Position numbers and translations under genes: made by a program. Below, one piece after another: positions 1 through 6,658 of a DNA stretch of 8,385 nucleotides. Within the stretch, counting starts at the first letter, position 1. Each line of letters starts with the position of its first letter. Origin of the DNA: Anaerolineae bacterium (GTDB taxonomy: Bacteria > Chloroflexota > Anaerolineae > B4-G1); the NCBI GenBank assembly GCA_027079895.1, contig JALWUZ010000083.1, positions 1-8,385 of the forward strand, in the 5' to 3' direction. Below the pieces are notes generated by a model, which saw only the letters and a program-made list of their open reading frames with translations, did no database searches and had not been told where the DNA came from.

Positions 1-355
1 GTCCCAACCAGGGCGGCAAGCGCGTCGCCGGGCGGCCCCGCCGTTCCCCTGTGGGCGGCCCCTCTCCGGCGTCCGATTCCGGCGGCATGGGCGCGGCGGT
101 GGATACGGTGGCGGCCCGCCGCCAGGCCCAGCGCAGCGCGGCGTAGGCTCGCGGGCTCTGCACGTGGGCCTCCAACGCCGTCGTGATGTACTTCAGGCTG
201 ACCTGTGGGTCGTCGGCCAGATACCCCAGCCACAGCAGGGCCGTCTCGTTGGTGGGCTCCTCCTCCAGCACGGCCTGGAAGGAGACCTGGGCCTGCTCGA
301 AATCGCCGGCCCGCGCGGCCCGCATCCCTTCCCGTAGATGTTCGACAATGGACAT
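1..355 (-). CDS. TPR-like repeat protein, N-terminal part (runs off left edge)
   Basis: Reading the minus strand from an ATG at 355-353 gives about 118 codons with no stop before the window edge, so the C-terminus is missing. The start MSIVEHLREGMRAARAGDFE is followed by an amphipathic helix pair ending near residue 50 (EEEPTNETALLWLGYLADD). This is the pattern of a tetratricopeptide-type repeat: small residues at the helix crossing, then a proline and asparagine turn and an A-L-x-W-L-G helix. From about residue 85 the sequence turns Pro/Arg/Gly-rich, like a linker to a domain outside the window. A ribosome binding site (GGAGG, minus strand, 362-366) lies 6 nt before the ATG and supports this start. 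TPR-like proteins of this type with a linker and a further C-terminal domain are common in Chloroflexota, and their function is mostly unknown. The gene is transcribed away from the tRNA, from its own short upstream region. No specific partner can be named. Confidence 0.75.
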   Translation of the reverse strand, partial: MSIVEHLREGMRAARAGDFEQAQVSFQAVLEEEPTNETALLWLGYLADDPQVSLKYITTALEAHVQSPRAYAALRWAWRRAATVSTAAPMPPESDAGEGPPTGERRGRPATRLPPWLG

Positions 356-383
356 CGTACCCCTCCGCAGGACTATCGCCCCA

Positions 384-389
384 ATTGTA
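384..389 (-). promoter_or_regulatory. Candidate -10 element for the TPR-like gene
   Basis: On the minus strand the hexamer TACAAT lies about 29 nt before the ATG of the leftward TPR-like gene, preceded by GGG and followed by TGG. This matches the sigma-70 -10 consensus at five of six positions and would give a leader of about 20 nt. No good -35 hexamer is found 16-18 bp upstream. Instead, that position overlaps the first of three GTAACC direct repeats, which could mean the promoter depends on an activator. This is a tentative call from position and match only. Confidence 0.4.
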
Positions 390-409
390 CCCGTTATTGG
401 GGTGGGGCG

Positions 410-442
410 GGTTACGGAGGGGTTACAGGCCGGTTACGGTGT
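410..442. repeat. Three GGTTAC direct repeats at 11-bp spacing
   Basis: GGTTAC occurs at 410-415, 421-426 and 432-437, spaced exactly 11 bp apart (about one helical turn). The five intervening bases vary. On the minus strand the units read GTAACC, and they cover the region where the -35 element of the TPR-like gene should be. Direct repeats at 11-bp spacing are the known binding layout for OmpR/PhoB-type response regulators, which bind head to tail on one DNA face. Which regulator binds here, if any, cannot be told from the window. Confidence 0.55.
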
Positions 443-450
443 CCGGTTCG

Positions 451-493
451 TTGGAGAACGCTGGGCGGGCGACGGCACTGCCATCGCCTACCC
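451..493 (+). repeat. Dispersed palindromic repeat, copy A (degenerate)
   Basis: This 43-bp stretch begins TTGGAGAACGCTGGG and ends TGCCATCGCCTACCC. It aligns without gaps to the copy at 6370-6412 and has the same length. The right arm (479-493) is identical between the two copies. The left arm (463-477) differs from a perfect complement at three positions, one of which still allows a G-U pair. It lies 19 bp upstream of the -35 of the tRNA-Ser promoter. It is non-coding and looks like a REP-like or MITE-like intergenic repeat. Confidence 0.7.
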
Positions 494-512
494 ATTTGAC
501 CGTAAATCCGGC

Positions 513-541
513 TTGCCAATCCGCGTGGTGGATGGTATAAT
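513..541 (+). promoter_or_regulatory. Sigma-70-type promoter of tRNA-Ser
   Basis: TTGCCA (513-518) and a perfect TATAAT (536-541) are separated by exactly 17 bp. Transcription would start near 548, giving a leader of about 10 nt before the mature tRNA 5' end at 559, which is typical for a tRNA gene. The same two hexamers with the same spacer recur at 6445-6473. Confidence 0.85.
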
Positions 542-558
542 CCCGCCGCGATAGGCGT

Positions 559-648
559 GGAGAGGTAGCATAGTCCGGCCTAATGCGCGCGCCTGGAGAG
601 CGCGTGAGCAGAAATGCTCCGCGGGTTCAAATCCCGCCCTCTCCGCCA
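559..648 (+). tRNA. tRNA-Ser (anticodon GGA)
   Basis: The cloverleaf folds completely. The acceptor stem GGAGAGG (559-565) pairs perfectly with CCTCTCC (638-644). The D-stem GCAT/ATGC (568-571, 583-586) encloses a loop with the conserved GG. The anticodon stem CGCGC/GCGCG (588-592, 600-604) holds the loop CTGGAGA, with anticodon GGA at 595-597 reading UCC and UCU serine codons. A long variable arm GAGCA-GAAA-TGCTC (606-619) marks a class II tRNA, as expected for serine. The T-stem GCGGG/CCCGC (621-625, 633-637) encloses TTCAAAT. G645 is the discriminator, and CCA is encoded at 646-648. The gene has its own strong promoter upstream and a terminator immediately downstream. Confidence 0.97.
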
Positions 649-649
649 G

Positions 650-684
650 GGGCGGCCCTTCCATCCAGGGCCGCCCTCGTTTTG
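650..684 (+). terminator. Intrinsic terminator after tRNA-Ser
   Basis: GGGCGGCCC (650-658) pairs perfectly with GGGCCGCCC (668-676) around a 9-nt loop and is followed by TCGTTTTG. This is a GC-rich 9-bp stem with a short, interrupted T-run. It begins two bases after the tRNA CCA. The T-run is weak, so some read-through into the protease gene, whose start codon is 40 bp past the stem, is possible. Confidence 0.75.
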
Positions 685-703
685 TAAATCCCCCCATCAA
701 AAC

Positions 704-709
704 AAGGAG
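704..709 (+). promoter_or_regulatory. Ribosome binding site of the C25 protease
   Basis: AAGGAG ends 7 nt before a GTG codon at 717. The good Shine-Dalgarno match at ideal spacing, together with the signal peptide that begins right there, decides the start as GTG. Confidence 0.85.
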
Positions 710-716
710 TGAAACA

Positions 717-3700
717 GTGCGTACCAAGAACCTCATCCCAGTTCTCCTCTCCCTCATCCTGGCGAGCCTGATGGCCGCCCTCGCCCCGGCGGGCGGCGTG
801 CAGGCCCAGGGCGGGCGGCTGTGGCTGCCCATTGACAACGGCGGCGAGCCCGCGCCCCCCTCCCTCGCCCTCGTCGAGGCCGACGCGGGCCACATTGACC
901 TCGCCGCTCACATCCCCGGCGTCTGGGCCGCCCCTGTCACGGCCGGCGGCGAGACCTACGTCCGCTTGAGCGGCGACGGCTTCGGCCACGGCACCGAGAC
1001 GGGCCGCCCCGACCTGCCCGTCCTCCGGCGCAGCGTCGAAATCCCCTTCGGCGCACGAGTCACCCTGGAACTGCTCCACGCCGAGTATGCGGACTACTCC
1101 CTGGCCGACCTGGGACTGGCGCACCAGGTTTGGCCTCTGCAACCCTCCCGCCCCAAGTCGTTGGAGCCGCAGGAGGAGTGGCCCTTCGTCAAGGACGCGG
1201 ACTTCTACCGCACCGCCGCCTTCTACCCAGCCGATGTCGTCGCCGTCGCCCAGGAGTACGTCGTGCGCGGCCACCGGGCCCTCGTCGTCGAGGTGCGGCC
1301 TCTGGCCTACAACCCGGCCACCGGCCAACTGAGAGTCTTCCGCGACATTCGGCTCCGCCTCCACCTGACCGGCAGCGACCTGGCCCGCACCGCTGCCCTG
1401 GCCCAGCGGTACAGTTCCCCGGCCTTCGACCCCCTCCTGGTGCGGCAACTGCTCAACTACACCCGTCCGGCTCACCCCAACGCCGCCGTCGGCTACCTGA
1501 TCATCACCGCCGACGCCTACTACGACAACATGCTCCCCTTCGTCACCCTTCAGCAGACGCGCGGCTTCGACGTGACCATCACCCGCCTCTCCGCCATCGG
1601 CGGCGGGACGAACACCGACATCAAAGCCTACATCCAAAACGCCTACGACACCTGGCCCACGCCCCCCAGTTACGTCCTCCTCGTCGGCGACACCGACACT
1701 ATGCCCGGCTGGAACAGCGTGAGCGCGGGGGAGATCACCGATCTCTATTACGCCACGATGGACGGCGGCGACGACTGGGTACCGGACATCGGGCGCGGGC
1801 GATTCCCCGTGCGCTCCACCGACCAGGTGGACATCATGGTCAACAAAGCCATCGCCTACTCCCAGCGCACCGGCGACGAGGACTGGATGAAGAAGATCGC
1901 CTTCGTCGCCACCTGCGACCAGTACACCGTCGCCGAGGGGACTCACAACTACGTCATCAACACCTACACCGACCCGGAGGGGTACACCGGCATCTTCCCC
2001 AACAACCCCCAGCCCGGCGGCGACCAACTCTACTGCGTCACCCACAACGCCACCGACACCGACATCCAGAACTCGATCAACGACGAACGCTGGGCCGTCA
2101 TCTACTCCGGGCACGGCGGCTGGACCGGCTGGGAAATGGACTACGACGCCGACGACGTGCGGGCCCTCGCCGCCAACGGCGTCTTCCCCTTCGTCGCCAG
2201 CCACGCCTGCATCACCGGCGACTTCGACCAGACGGAAGTCTTCGGCGAGACCTGGGTGCTCCAGGACAACAAAGGGGCCCTCGCCTTCTGGGGCTCCTCC
2301 GATTCCAGTTACTGGGACGAGGACGACGTGCTGGAACGGGCCGCCTTCGACGCCCTCTTCACCAGCGACCCGGCCCCCTCCATCACCGGAATGACCTACG
2401 CCGGCCTGGCCGCCGTCCAGACCAGTTACCCCGGCAGTGCCCGCTACTACTGGGAGACCTACAACATCCTCGGCGACCCCTCCATCAACCTCTTCCCCGA
2501 AGCCAACCTCCCCCATCCCGGCACGCTGGCCGGTGAAGTGGTGTGGGACACCGGCACCGCGCTCATCCCTGTCCCCGACGCCCGCGTCACTGCCTCCGGC
2601 TGGCCGACCCGCACCTTCCAGACCACCAGCGACGACGCCGGGCGGTACTCGTTCATCCTGCCGGAGTACACCTACACCGTCACCGCCCAGGCCTATGGCT
2701 TCAAGACTTGGATCACCGGCAGCGTCCAGGTGATGGAGAACCAGACCACCACGTTGGACATCCCGCTGACCCCGGCGGACTACTACCTCATCTCCGGCAC
2801 CATCCGCGACGCCGTCACCGGCGACCCGCTCTGGGCGACGCTCGACATCTACGGCGACCCCTTCGACCCGCCGACGACCCACATCGAGACCGACCCGGCC
2901 ACCGGCTTCTACAGCCTCACCCTGGCGGAGGATGTGACCTACACCCTGACGGCGGACGCCCTCCTCCACTTGCCGACGACGACCGTCCTCCTGCCGCTGA
3001 CCGGCGACCAGACCGTTGACCTCACCCTCGTGCCGACTACCACCCAGGGCGGCATCGTCGGCTGGGTACGGAACGCGAACACCGGCGACCCGGTCTCCGG
3101 CGCGACGGTCACGGTGGACGGGACCGGCCTCGACGACGAGAGCGACGCCGACGGCTACTTCGAGATTCTGGGGCTCGCGCCCGGCGTCTACACCGCCACC
3201 GCGTCGGCGGCCCTTTTCAGCGACGCCACCATCGGCGACATCGCCGTCGTCACCAGCAACCTGGCCCTGGTGACGTTCCAACTGCCGACGGCGCACATGT
3301 CCCTTCAGCCGCCCGCCGGTCTCTCCGTCGTCCTGCGCCAGGGGAGGGCGGTCACGCGCACGCTGACCATCAGCAACAGCGGACAGGGCCTCTTGGATTT
3401 CGAGATCATCGAGAGCCGGGCCGACTTCACCACGACCACCAAGACCACCGGCGGCCCGGATCCCTTCGGCTACACCTTCCGGGACAGCGACGAGCCGGAC
3501 GGCCCGCTCTTCGAGTGGATTGACGCCACCGACGGCACGCCGTTGGGCCTGAGCGACGACGGCGAGGCGGGGGTCACGCTGCCGTTCCCCTTCGAGTTCT
3601 ACGGCCTCCAATCCTCCGACCTGGTCATCGGCAACAACGGCGCGATCCTGTTCGGCGCTACCTCCGGCGAGGTGTCGTTCACCAACGAAGACCTCTCCTC

Positions 3701-6251
3701 GTCGAGCACCGACGACATTATCGCCGTCTTCTGGGACGACATAGACAGCGACACCGGCGATGTCTACTACAAAACGGTGGGCACGGCCCCCAGCCGCCGT
3801 TTCGTCATCGAGTGGTACGACCGCCCGCACTACTACTACAACACCGGCGACGCCACCTTCGAGATGATCCTGTACGAGGAGAGCAACGACATCAAGTTCC
3901 AGTACCTGGACACCGTCTTCGGCGACTCCGACTACGACTATGGAGCCAGCGCGACCGTCGGCATCCGGGGGAGCGACGACAACTACCTGCAATACTCCTA
4001 CAACGCCGCCGCGCTGCACGACGGGCTCGCCATCTGCTTCCAGTACCCCGGCGCGCTCCCCTGCGACCGGCGGGACATCCCCTGGCTGACCGAGGGGATA
4101 GTCAGCGGCACAGTGCCGGCCCGTTCCGAACTGGCGGTGCCGCTCACCTTCGACGCGGCCGTCGTCACCGAGACCGGCCTCTACGTCGGCGAACTGACCA
4201 TCCGCTCCAACGACCCGGCGGCTCAACCCTACCTCCGCTACCCGGTCACGATGACGGTGCTCCCGCCGCTGCCGTCGCTCTCTATCGCCAAGACCGCCTC
4301 CGCCGCGCGGGTGGACGTGGGGCTGGGGATGGAGTACCTCATCACCGTCACCAACGAGGGCGGCCCGGCGACCGGCCTGGTCATCAGCGACGCCCTGCCG
4401 TCGCAGACCACGTTCGCCTGGGCCGATGGCGGCGGTGTCTTGAGCGGGACCCAGGTCATCTGGAAGGGGCTGACGCTCCCGGCCAATGACGCGCTGACCG
4501 TCCGCTACGGCGTCGCCATTACCTGCGTCCCCTCCGGCACGGAATTGGTCAACGCGGCCTACAGCGTGCGGGCGACGGAGTGGCCGACCCCGACCTTCGG
4601 AACGCCCGTCACCGTCACCGCCACCGCCGACGGCGTGACCGCCGCCTTCGACTTCCCCACTCCGGCGGTGGTGAACTGGCCGGTCGCCTTCGATAACCGC
4701 AGTGTGAACGGCACCGCCTTCACGTGGGACTTCGGCGACGGGTACACCGCGACCCAGGCCGCGCCCGCCCACGTCTACACCGCGATCGGCACGTACACCG
4801 TCACGCTGACGGCCCGCAACCTGTGCGCGTCCGCCGCCGTCAGCCGCCCGCTCACCGTCCACGACTACGCGCTGCGGCTCGCGCCGACGGTGGCCGCCCT
4901 CTCCGGCGACCCCGGCGCGACGGTGACGTACACGCTGGCGGTGACGAACGTCGGCACCATCAGCGGGACCGTTGACCTGCGCCTGGGGAGCCACTCCTGG
5001 CCCGCCCAGGTGACGCCGGCGACCGTCGGGCCGCTGGCCGTCGGCGAGGGCGGGGAGTTCCAGGTGCGGGTGACGATTCCCACCGCCGCCGCCGGAGACA
5101 GCCACGACAGCCTCACCGTCACCGCTGCCGCCGCCGATGACCCGCGCACCTCTCCGGCCTCCGCCACCGCCCGCCTGACGACGACCGCCAACGCCGTCTA
5201 CGGGATGGCCCTGACGCCGGTCACGGACACCCGCTCCGCGCGGCCGGGGGAGACCGTGACCTACACGCTCCACCTGGTCAACGCGGGGAACGTGGCGGAC
5301 TCCTTCACCATCGCCGGCGCGGGGAACGTCTGGCCGGTCAACCTGCCGCTCACCCGGACGACGCTCTCCGGCGGCGCGGCGACCGACATCCCGGTCGGCG
5401 TCACCGTCCCGGCGGGGACGCTGGGCGGCACGACCGACAGCGTGCGGCTCACCGTCACCGCGCAGACCGGCGGCGGCAGTGGGCAGGCCGTCCTGACGAC
5501 GACGGCGACCATCGTCCGCGGCCTGGCCCTCGTCCCCGGCACGGATGCCGGCACCGGCGACCCCGGCGCGTCCGTCACCTACACCCTGCGCCTGACCAAC
5601 ACTGGCAACGTCAGCGACGCTTTCTCCCTGGCCGTCGGCGGGCACCTCTGGACGACGACGCTCTCCACGGCGGCGACGGGCCCGCTCGCGCCGGGGCTGG
5701 GACAGGGGGTCATCGTCACCGTCGCCATCCCGTTCGAGGCCCACAGCGGCGACCGGGATACCGCCGTCGTCACCGCCACCTCCCAGGCGGGCGCGGACGA
5801 GGCGATGGCGGTGCTCACCACCCAGGTGGCCCAGCAGCCGGTCGAGTTCGCCATGCGCAAGGCGGCGCACACGTCCCAGGCCGCGCCGGGGGACATCGTC
5901 ACCTACACCCTCACCATCACCAACGCCGGCCACGACCACCTGCCGGTGGTGCTGCTGGACGCGCTGCCGACGCGCACCGTCTGCCTGACGGGGAGCGTCA
6001 CCGGCGGGTTGGAGTTCCACGACCACCCGGCCCGGCTGGAGTTCAACGGCGTGCTGACCTCCGGCCATCGCCTGCGCTTCTCCTACGCGGCGCGGGTGCT
6101 GGAGATGGAGGCGGGGCCGGCCGTCACCATCACCAACCGCGTGACGGCGACCGTCGGCGGGGAGGTGTACACCGCTCAGGCGGCGGTGCTGGTCCCCGCC
6201 CGCTCGGAACAGGCGGCGGTCTACCTGCCGCTGGTGCTGCGGAGCCGCTGA
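717..6251 (+). CDS. Secreted gingipain-like C25 cysteine peptidase with multidomain stalk
   Basis: This 1844-residue protein is predicted to be exported and to cleave proteins outside the cell. It starts at GTG with a signal peptide (residues 1-30: basic MRTK, a hydrophobic core, then VQA|Q as likely cleavage site). Residues about 50-220 resemble a C25 propeptide. The peptidase domain spans about 255-595. It has the catalytic His in YSGHGG (H466), the catalytic Cys in SHACITGDF (C498), and the closing NILGDPS motif (around 583-589). The His-Cys gap of 32 is close to that of gingipain R (211 and 244). The stalk then follows: three carboxypeptidase-regulatory-like domains (about 600-688, 689-777, 778-860); a beta-sandwich segment with FWDDIDSDTGDVYY, perhaps NIDO-like (about 915-1110); DUF11 (about 1183-1300); PKD (about 1302-1382, with WDFGDG); three repeats (1383-1706); a DUF11-like domain (from 1707); and the tail YLPLVLRSR. 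The catalytic residues are intact and no frameshift is seen. C25 assignment is firm, but the substrate is unknown. Confidence 0.9.
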   Translation: MRTKNLIPVLLSLILASLMAALAPAGGVQAQGGRLWLPIDNGGEPAPPSLALVEADAGHIDLAAHIPGVWAAPVTAGGETYVRLSGDGFGHGTETGRPDLPVLRRSVEIPFGARVTLELLHAEYADYSLADLGLAHQVWPLQPSRPKSLEPQEEWPFVKDADFYRTAAFYPADVVAVAQEYVVRGHRALVVEVRPLAYNPATGQLRVFRDIRLRLHLTGSDLARTAALAQRYSSPAFDPLLVRQLLNYTRPAHPNAAVGYLIITADAYYDNMLPFVTLQQTRGFDVTITRLSAIGGGTNTDIKAYIQNAYDTWPTPPSYVLLVGDTDTMPGWNSVSAGEITDLYYATMDGGDDWVPDIGRGRFPVRSTDQVDIMVNKAIAYSQRTGDEDWMKKIAFVATCDQYTVAEGTHNYVINTYTDPEGYTGIFPNNPQPGGDQLYCVTHNATDTDIQNSINDERWAVIYSGHGGWTGWEMDYDADDVRALAANGVFPFVASHACITGDFDQTEVFGETWVLQDNKGALAFWGSSDSSYWDEDDVLERAAFDALFTSDPAPSITGMTYAGLAAVQTSYPGSARYYWETYNILGDPSINLFPEANLPHPGTLAGEVVWDTGTALIPVPDARVTASGWPTRTFQTTSDDAGRYSFILPEYTYTVTAQAYGFKTWITGSVQVMENQTTTLDIPLTPADYYLISGTIRDAVTGDPLWATLDIYGDPFDPPTTHIETDPATGFYSLTLAEDVTYTLTADALLHLPTTTVLLPLTGDQTVDLTLVPTTTQGGIVGWVRNANTGDPVSGATVTVDGTGLDDESDADGYFEILGLAPGVYTATASAALFSDATIGDIAVVTSNLALVTFQLPTAHMSLQPPAGLSVVLRQGRAVTRTLTISNSGQGLLDFEIIESRADFTTTTKTTGGPDPFGYTFRDSDEPDGPLFEWIDATDGTPLGLSDDGEAGVTLPFPFEFYGLQSSDLVIGNNGAILFGATSGEVSFTNEDLSSSSTDDIIAVFWDDIDSDTGDVYYKTVGTAPSRRFVIEWYDRPHYYYNTGDATFEMILYEESNDIKFQYLDTVFGDSDYDYGASATVGIRGSDDNYLQYSYNAAALHDGLAICFQYPGALPCDRRDIPWLTEGIVSGTVPARSELAVPLTFDAAVVTETGLYVGELTIRSNDPAAQPYLRYPVTMTVLPPLPSLSIAKTASAARVDVGLGMEYLITVTNEGGPATGLVISDALPSQTTFAWADGGGVLSGTQVIWKGLTLPANDALTVRYGVAITCVPSGTELVNAAYSVRATEWPTPTFGTPVTVTATADGVTAAFDFPTPAVVNWPVAFDNRSVNGTAFTWDFGDGYTATQAAPAHVYTAIGTYTVTLTARNLCASAAVSRPLTVHDYALRLAPTVAALSGDPGATVTYTLAVTNVGTISGTVDLRLGSHSWPAQVTPATVGPLAVGEGGEFQVRVTIPTAAAGDSHDSLTVTAAAADDPRTSPASATARLTTTANAVYGMALTPVTDTRSARPGETVTYTLHLVNAGNVADSFTIAGAGNVWPVNLPLTRTTLSGGAATDIPVGVTVPAGTLGGTTDSVRLTVTAQTGGGSGQAVLTTTATIVRGLALVPGTDAGTGDPGASVTYTLRLTNTGNVSDAFSLAVGGHLWTTTLSTAATGPLAPGLGQGVIVTVAIPFEAHSGDRDTAVVTATSQAGADEAMAVLTTQVAQQPVEFAMRKAAHTSQAAPGDIVTYTLTITNAGHDHLPVVLLDALPTRTVCLTGSVTGGLEFHDHPARLEFNGVLTSGHRLRFSYAARVLEMEAGPAVTITNRVTATVGGEVYTAQAAVLVPARSEQAAVYLPLVLRSR
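4863..5834 (+). repeat. Three tandem ~106-112 residue stalk repeats inside the protease
   Basis: Three consecutive units start at residues 1383, 1495 and 1601 and are 112, 106 and 106 residues long. Each opens with a short strand (ALRLAP, GMALTP, GLALVP) and then carries G-x-x-V-T-Y-T-L and the pattern (V/L)TN(V/A/T)G. A W with neighbouring P or T residues follows near residue 50, and the unit ends in a T-T-x strand. The pattern is that of an immunoglobulin-like fold of the NEW3/DUF11 kind, used as a spacer in secreted proteins. The DNA is similar mainly where the protein is, so this looks like an old duplication rather than a recent one. Confidence 0.75.
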
Positions 6252-6268
6252 ACCCGACCTGACGCCGT

Positions 6269-6305
6269 CGAAGCCCCTGGGATGTCGGCCCTCCCAGGGG
6301 CTTCG
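6269..6305 (+). terminator. Terminator-like hairpin after the protease
   Basis: CGAAGCCCCTGGGA (6269-6282) is perfectly complementary to 6292-6305, giving a 14-bp stem with a 9-nt loop, 18 bp after the stop codon. The stem is strong, but the bases after it (CGTTATCGG) contain almost no T-run, so it is not a textbook intrinsic terminator. It may stop transcription with help from Rho or protect the mRNA 3' end. Confidence 0.6.
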
Positions 6306-6336
6306 CGTTATCGGCGGCCGGGGCGACCTTTCGCCG

Positions 6337-6369
6337 TTGGAGGTCGCTGGGTAGGCGATGGCATTGCCT
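6337..6369 (+). repeat. Palindromic repeat family, copy B1 (truncated)
   Basis: TTGGAGGTCGCTGGG is followed by TAGGCGATGGCATTGCC. It matches copy A at 26 of 32 positions and copy B2 slightly better, but stops before the second palindrome arm. It forms a direct tandem repeat with copy B2, with a period of 33 bp. Confidence 0.7.
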
Positions 6370-6412
6370 TTGGAAGTCACCGGGTAGGCGATGGCAGTGC
6401 CATCGCCTACCC
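6370..6412 (+). repeat. Palindromic repeat family, copy B2 (perfect palindrome)
   Basis: After the lead-in TTGGAAGTCACC, the arm GGGTAGGCGATGGCA (6382-6396) is the exact reverse complement of TGCCATCGCCTACCC (6398-6412), with one central base at 6397. As single-stranded RNA or DNA it would form a long hairpin. The copy is 43 bp, the same length as copy A about 5.9 kb away. It ends 32 bp upstream of the -35 of the nuclease promoter. Confidence 0.85.
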
Positions 6413-6444
6413 CTCCGTAGGCGCAAGAACTCCGGCTGCTCCGC

Positions 6445-6473
6445 TTGCCAGTGTACCCCCACTAAAGTATAAT
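6445..6473 (+). promoter_or_regulatory. Sigma-70-type promoter of the nurA operon
   Basis: TTGCCA (6445-6450) and TATAAT (6468-6473) are 17 bp apart, the same hexamers and spacing as the tRNA-Ser promoter at 513-541. The bases just before the -35 also agree (CTTGCCA in both, preceded by TCCG). Transcription would start near 6480. The nuclease gene is the next gene on this strand, giving a leader of about 180 nt. Confidence 0.8.
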
Positions 6474-6527
6474 TTCAGTATCCGTTCGACCGGCCCTCCC
6501 GCAGTTTCGGTGAGCCAGGTTGGGGAC

Positions 6528-6553
6528 ACGGCGGCGGATTCGCCCGCTGCCGT
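6528..6553 (+). promoter_or_regulatory. Leader hairpin in the nurA mRNA 5' region
   Basis: ACGGCGGCGG (6528-6537) pairs with CCGCTGCCGT (6544-6553) around the 6-nt loop ATTCGC, with one G-U pair in a 10-bp stem. It is followed by TTTGG. It lies in the non-coding leader between the promoter at 6445-6473 and the GTG start at 6659. The T-run is too short to call it a terminator. Its role is unknown, and in GC-rich DNA a stem of this size could arise by chance. The rest of the leader shows no riboswitch that I recognise. Confidence 0.35.
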
Positions 6554-6658
6554 TTGGCCGTCCGTGTCGGCGTCGAACCGCGCTCGTTCTCCGAGAATCC
6601 GGCGTTCGCCGCCGCGAGTGCCTCCGGCGGGAGGGTGCGCCGGAAGTGGGGGCCCGTT

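Noticed and set aside
183..554. Plus-strand frames over the TPR-like gene and its upstream region
   Set aside because: They overlap the minus-strand TPR-like gene, the GGTTAC repeats and the tRNA promoter, and lack a ribosome binding site and any protein-like pattern.
621..648. tRNA-Ser 3' end as a phage or island attachment site
   Set aside because: No second copy of the tRNA 3' segment was seen elsewhere in the window, and no integrase gene is adjacent.
627..6380. A 1917-codon open frame on the minus strand covering nearly the whole protease gene
   Set aside because: It is the antisense of a real gene with GC-rich third positions, which removes stops on the other strand. The product is a low-complexity Gly/Val/Arg/Asp/Glu mixture without domains, and it also runs antisense over the protease terminator hairpin. 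The plus-strand gene has a ribosome binding site, signal peptide and catalytic motifs.
6337..6412. CRISPR-like array from the tandem 33-bp units
   Set aside because: There are only two units, they are directly adjacent with no spacers, and a related copy stands alone 5.9 kb away. This is a dispersed palindromic repeat and not a CRISPR array.
6554..6658. TTG at 6554 as the nurA start
   Set aside because: The extra 35 residues are Arg/Ala/Ser-rich and unlike NurA N-termini, and the TTG directly follows the leader hairpin with no ribosome binding site.
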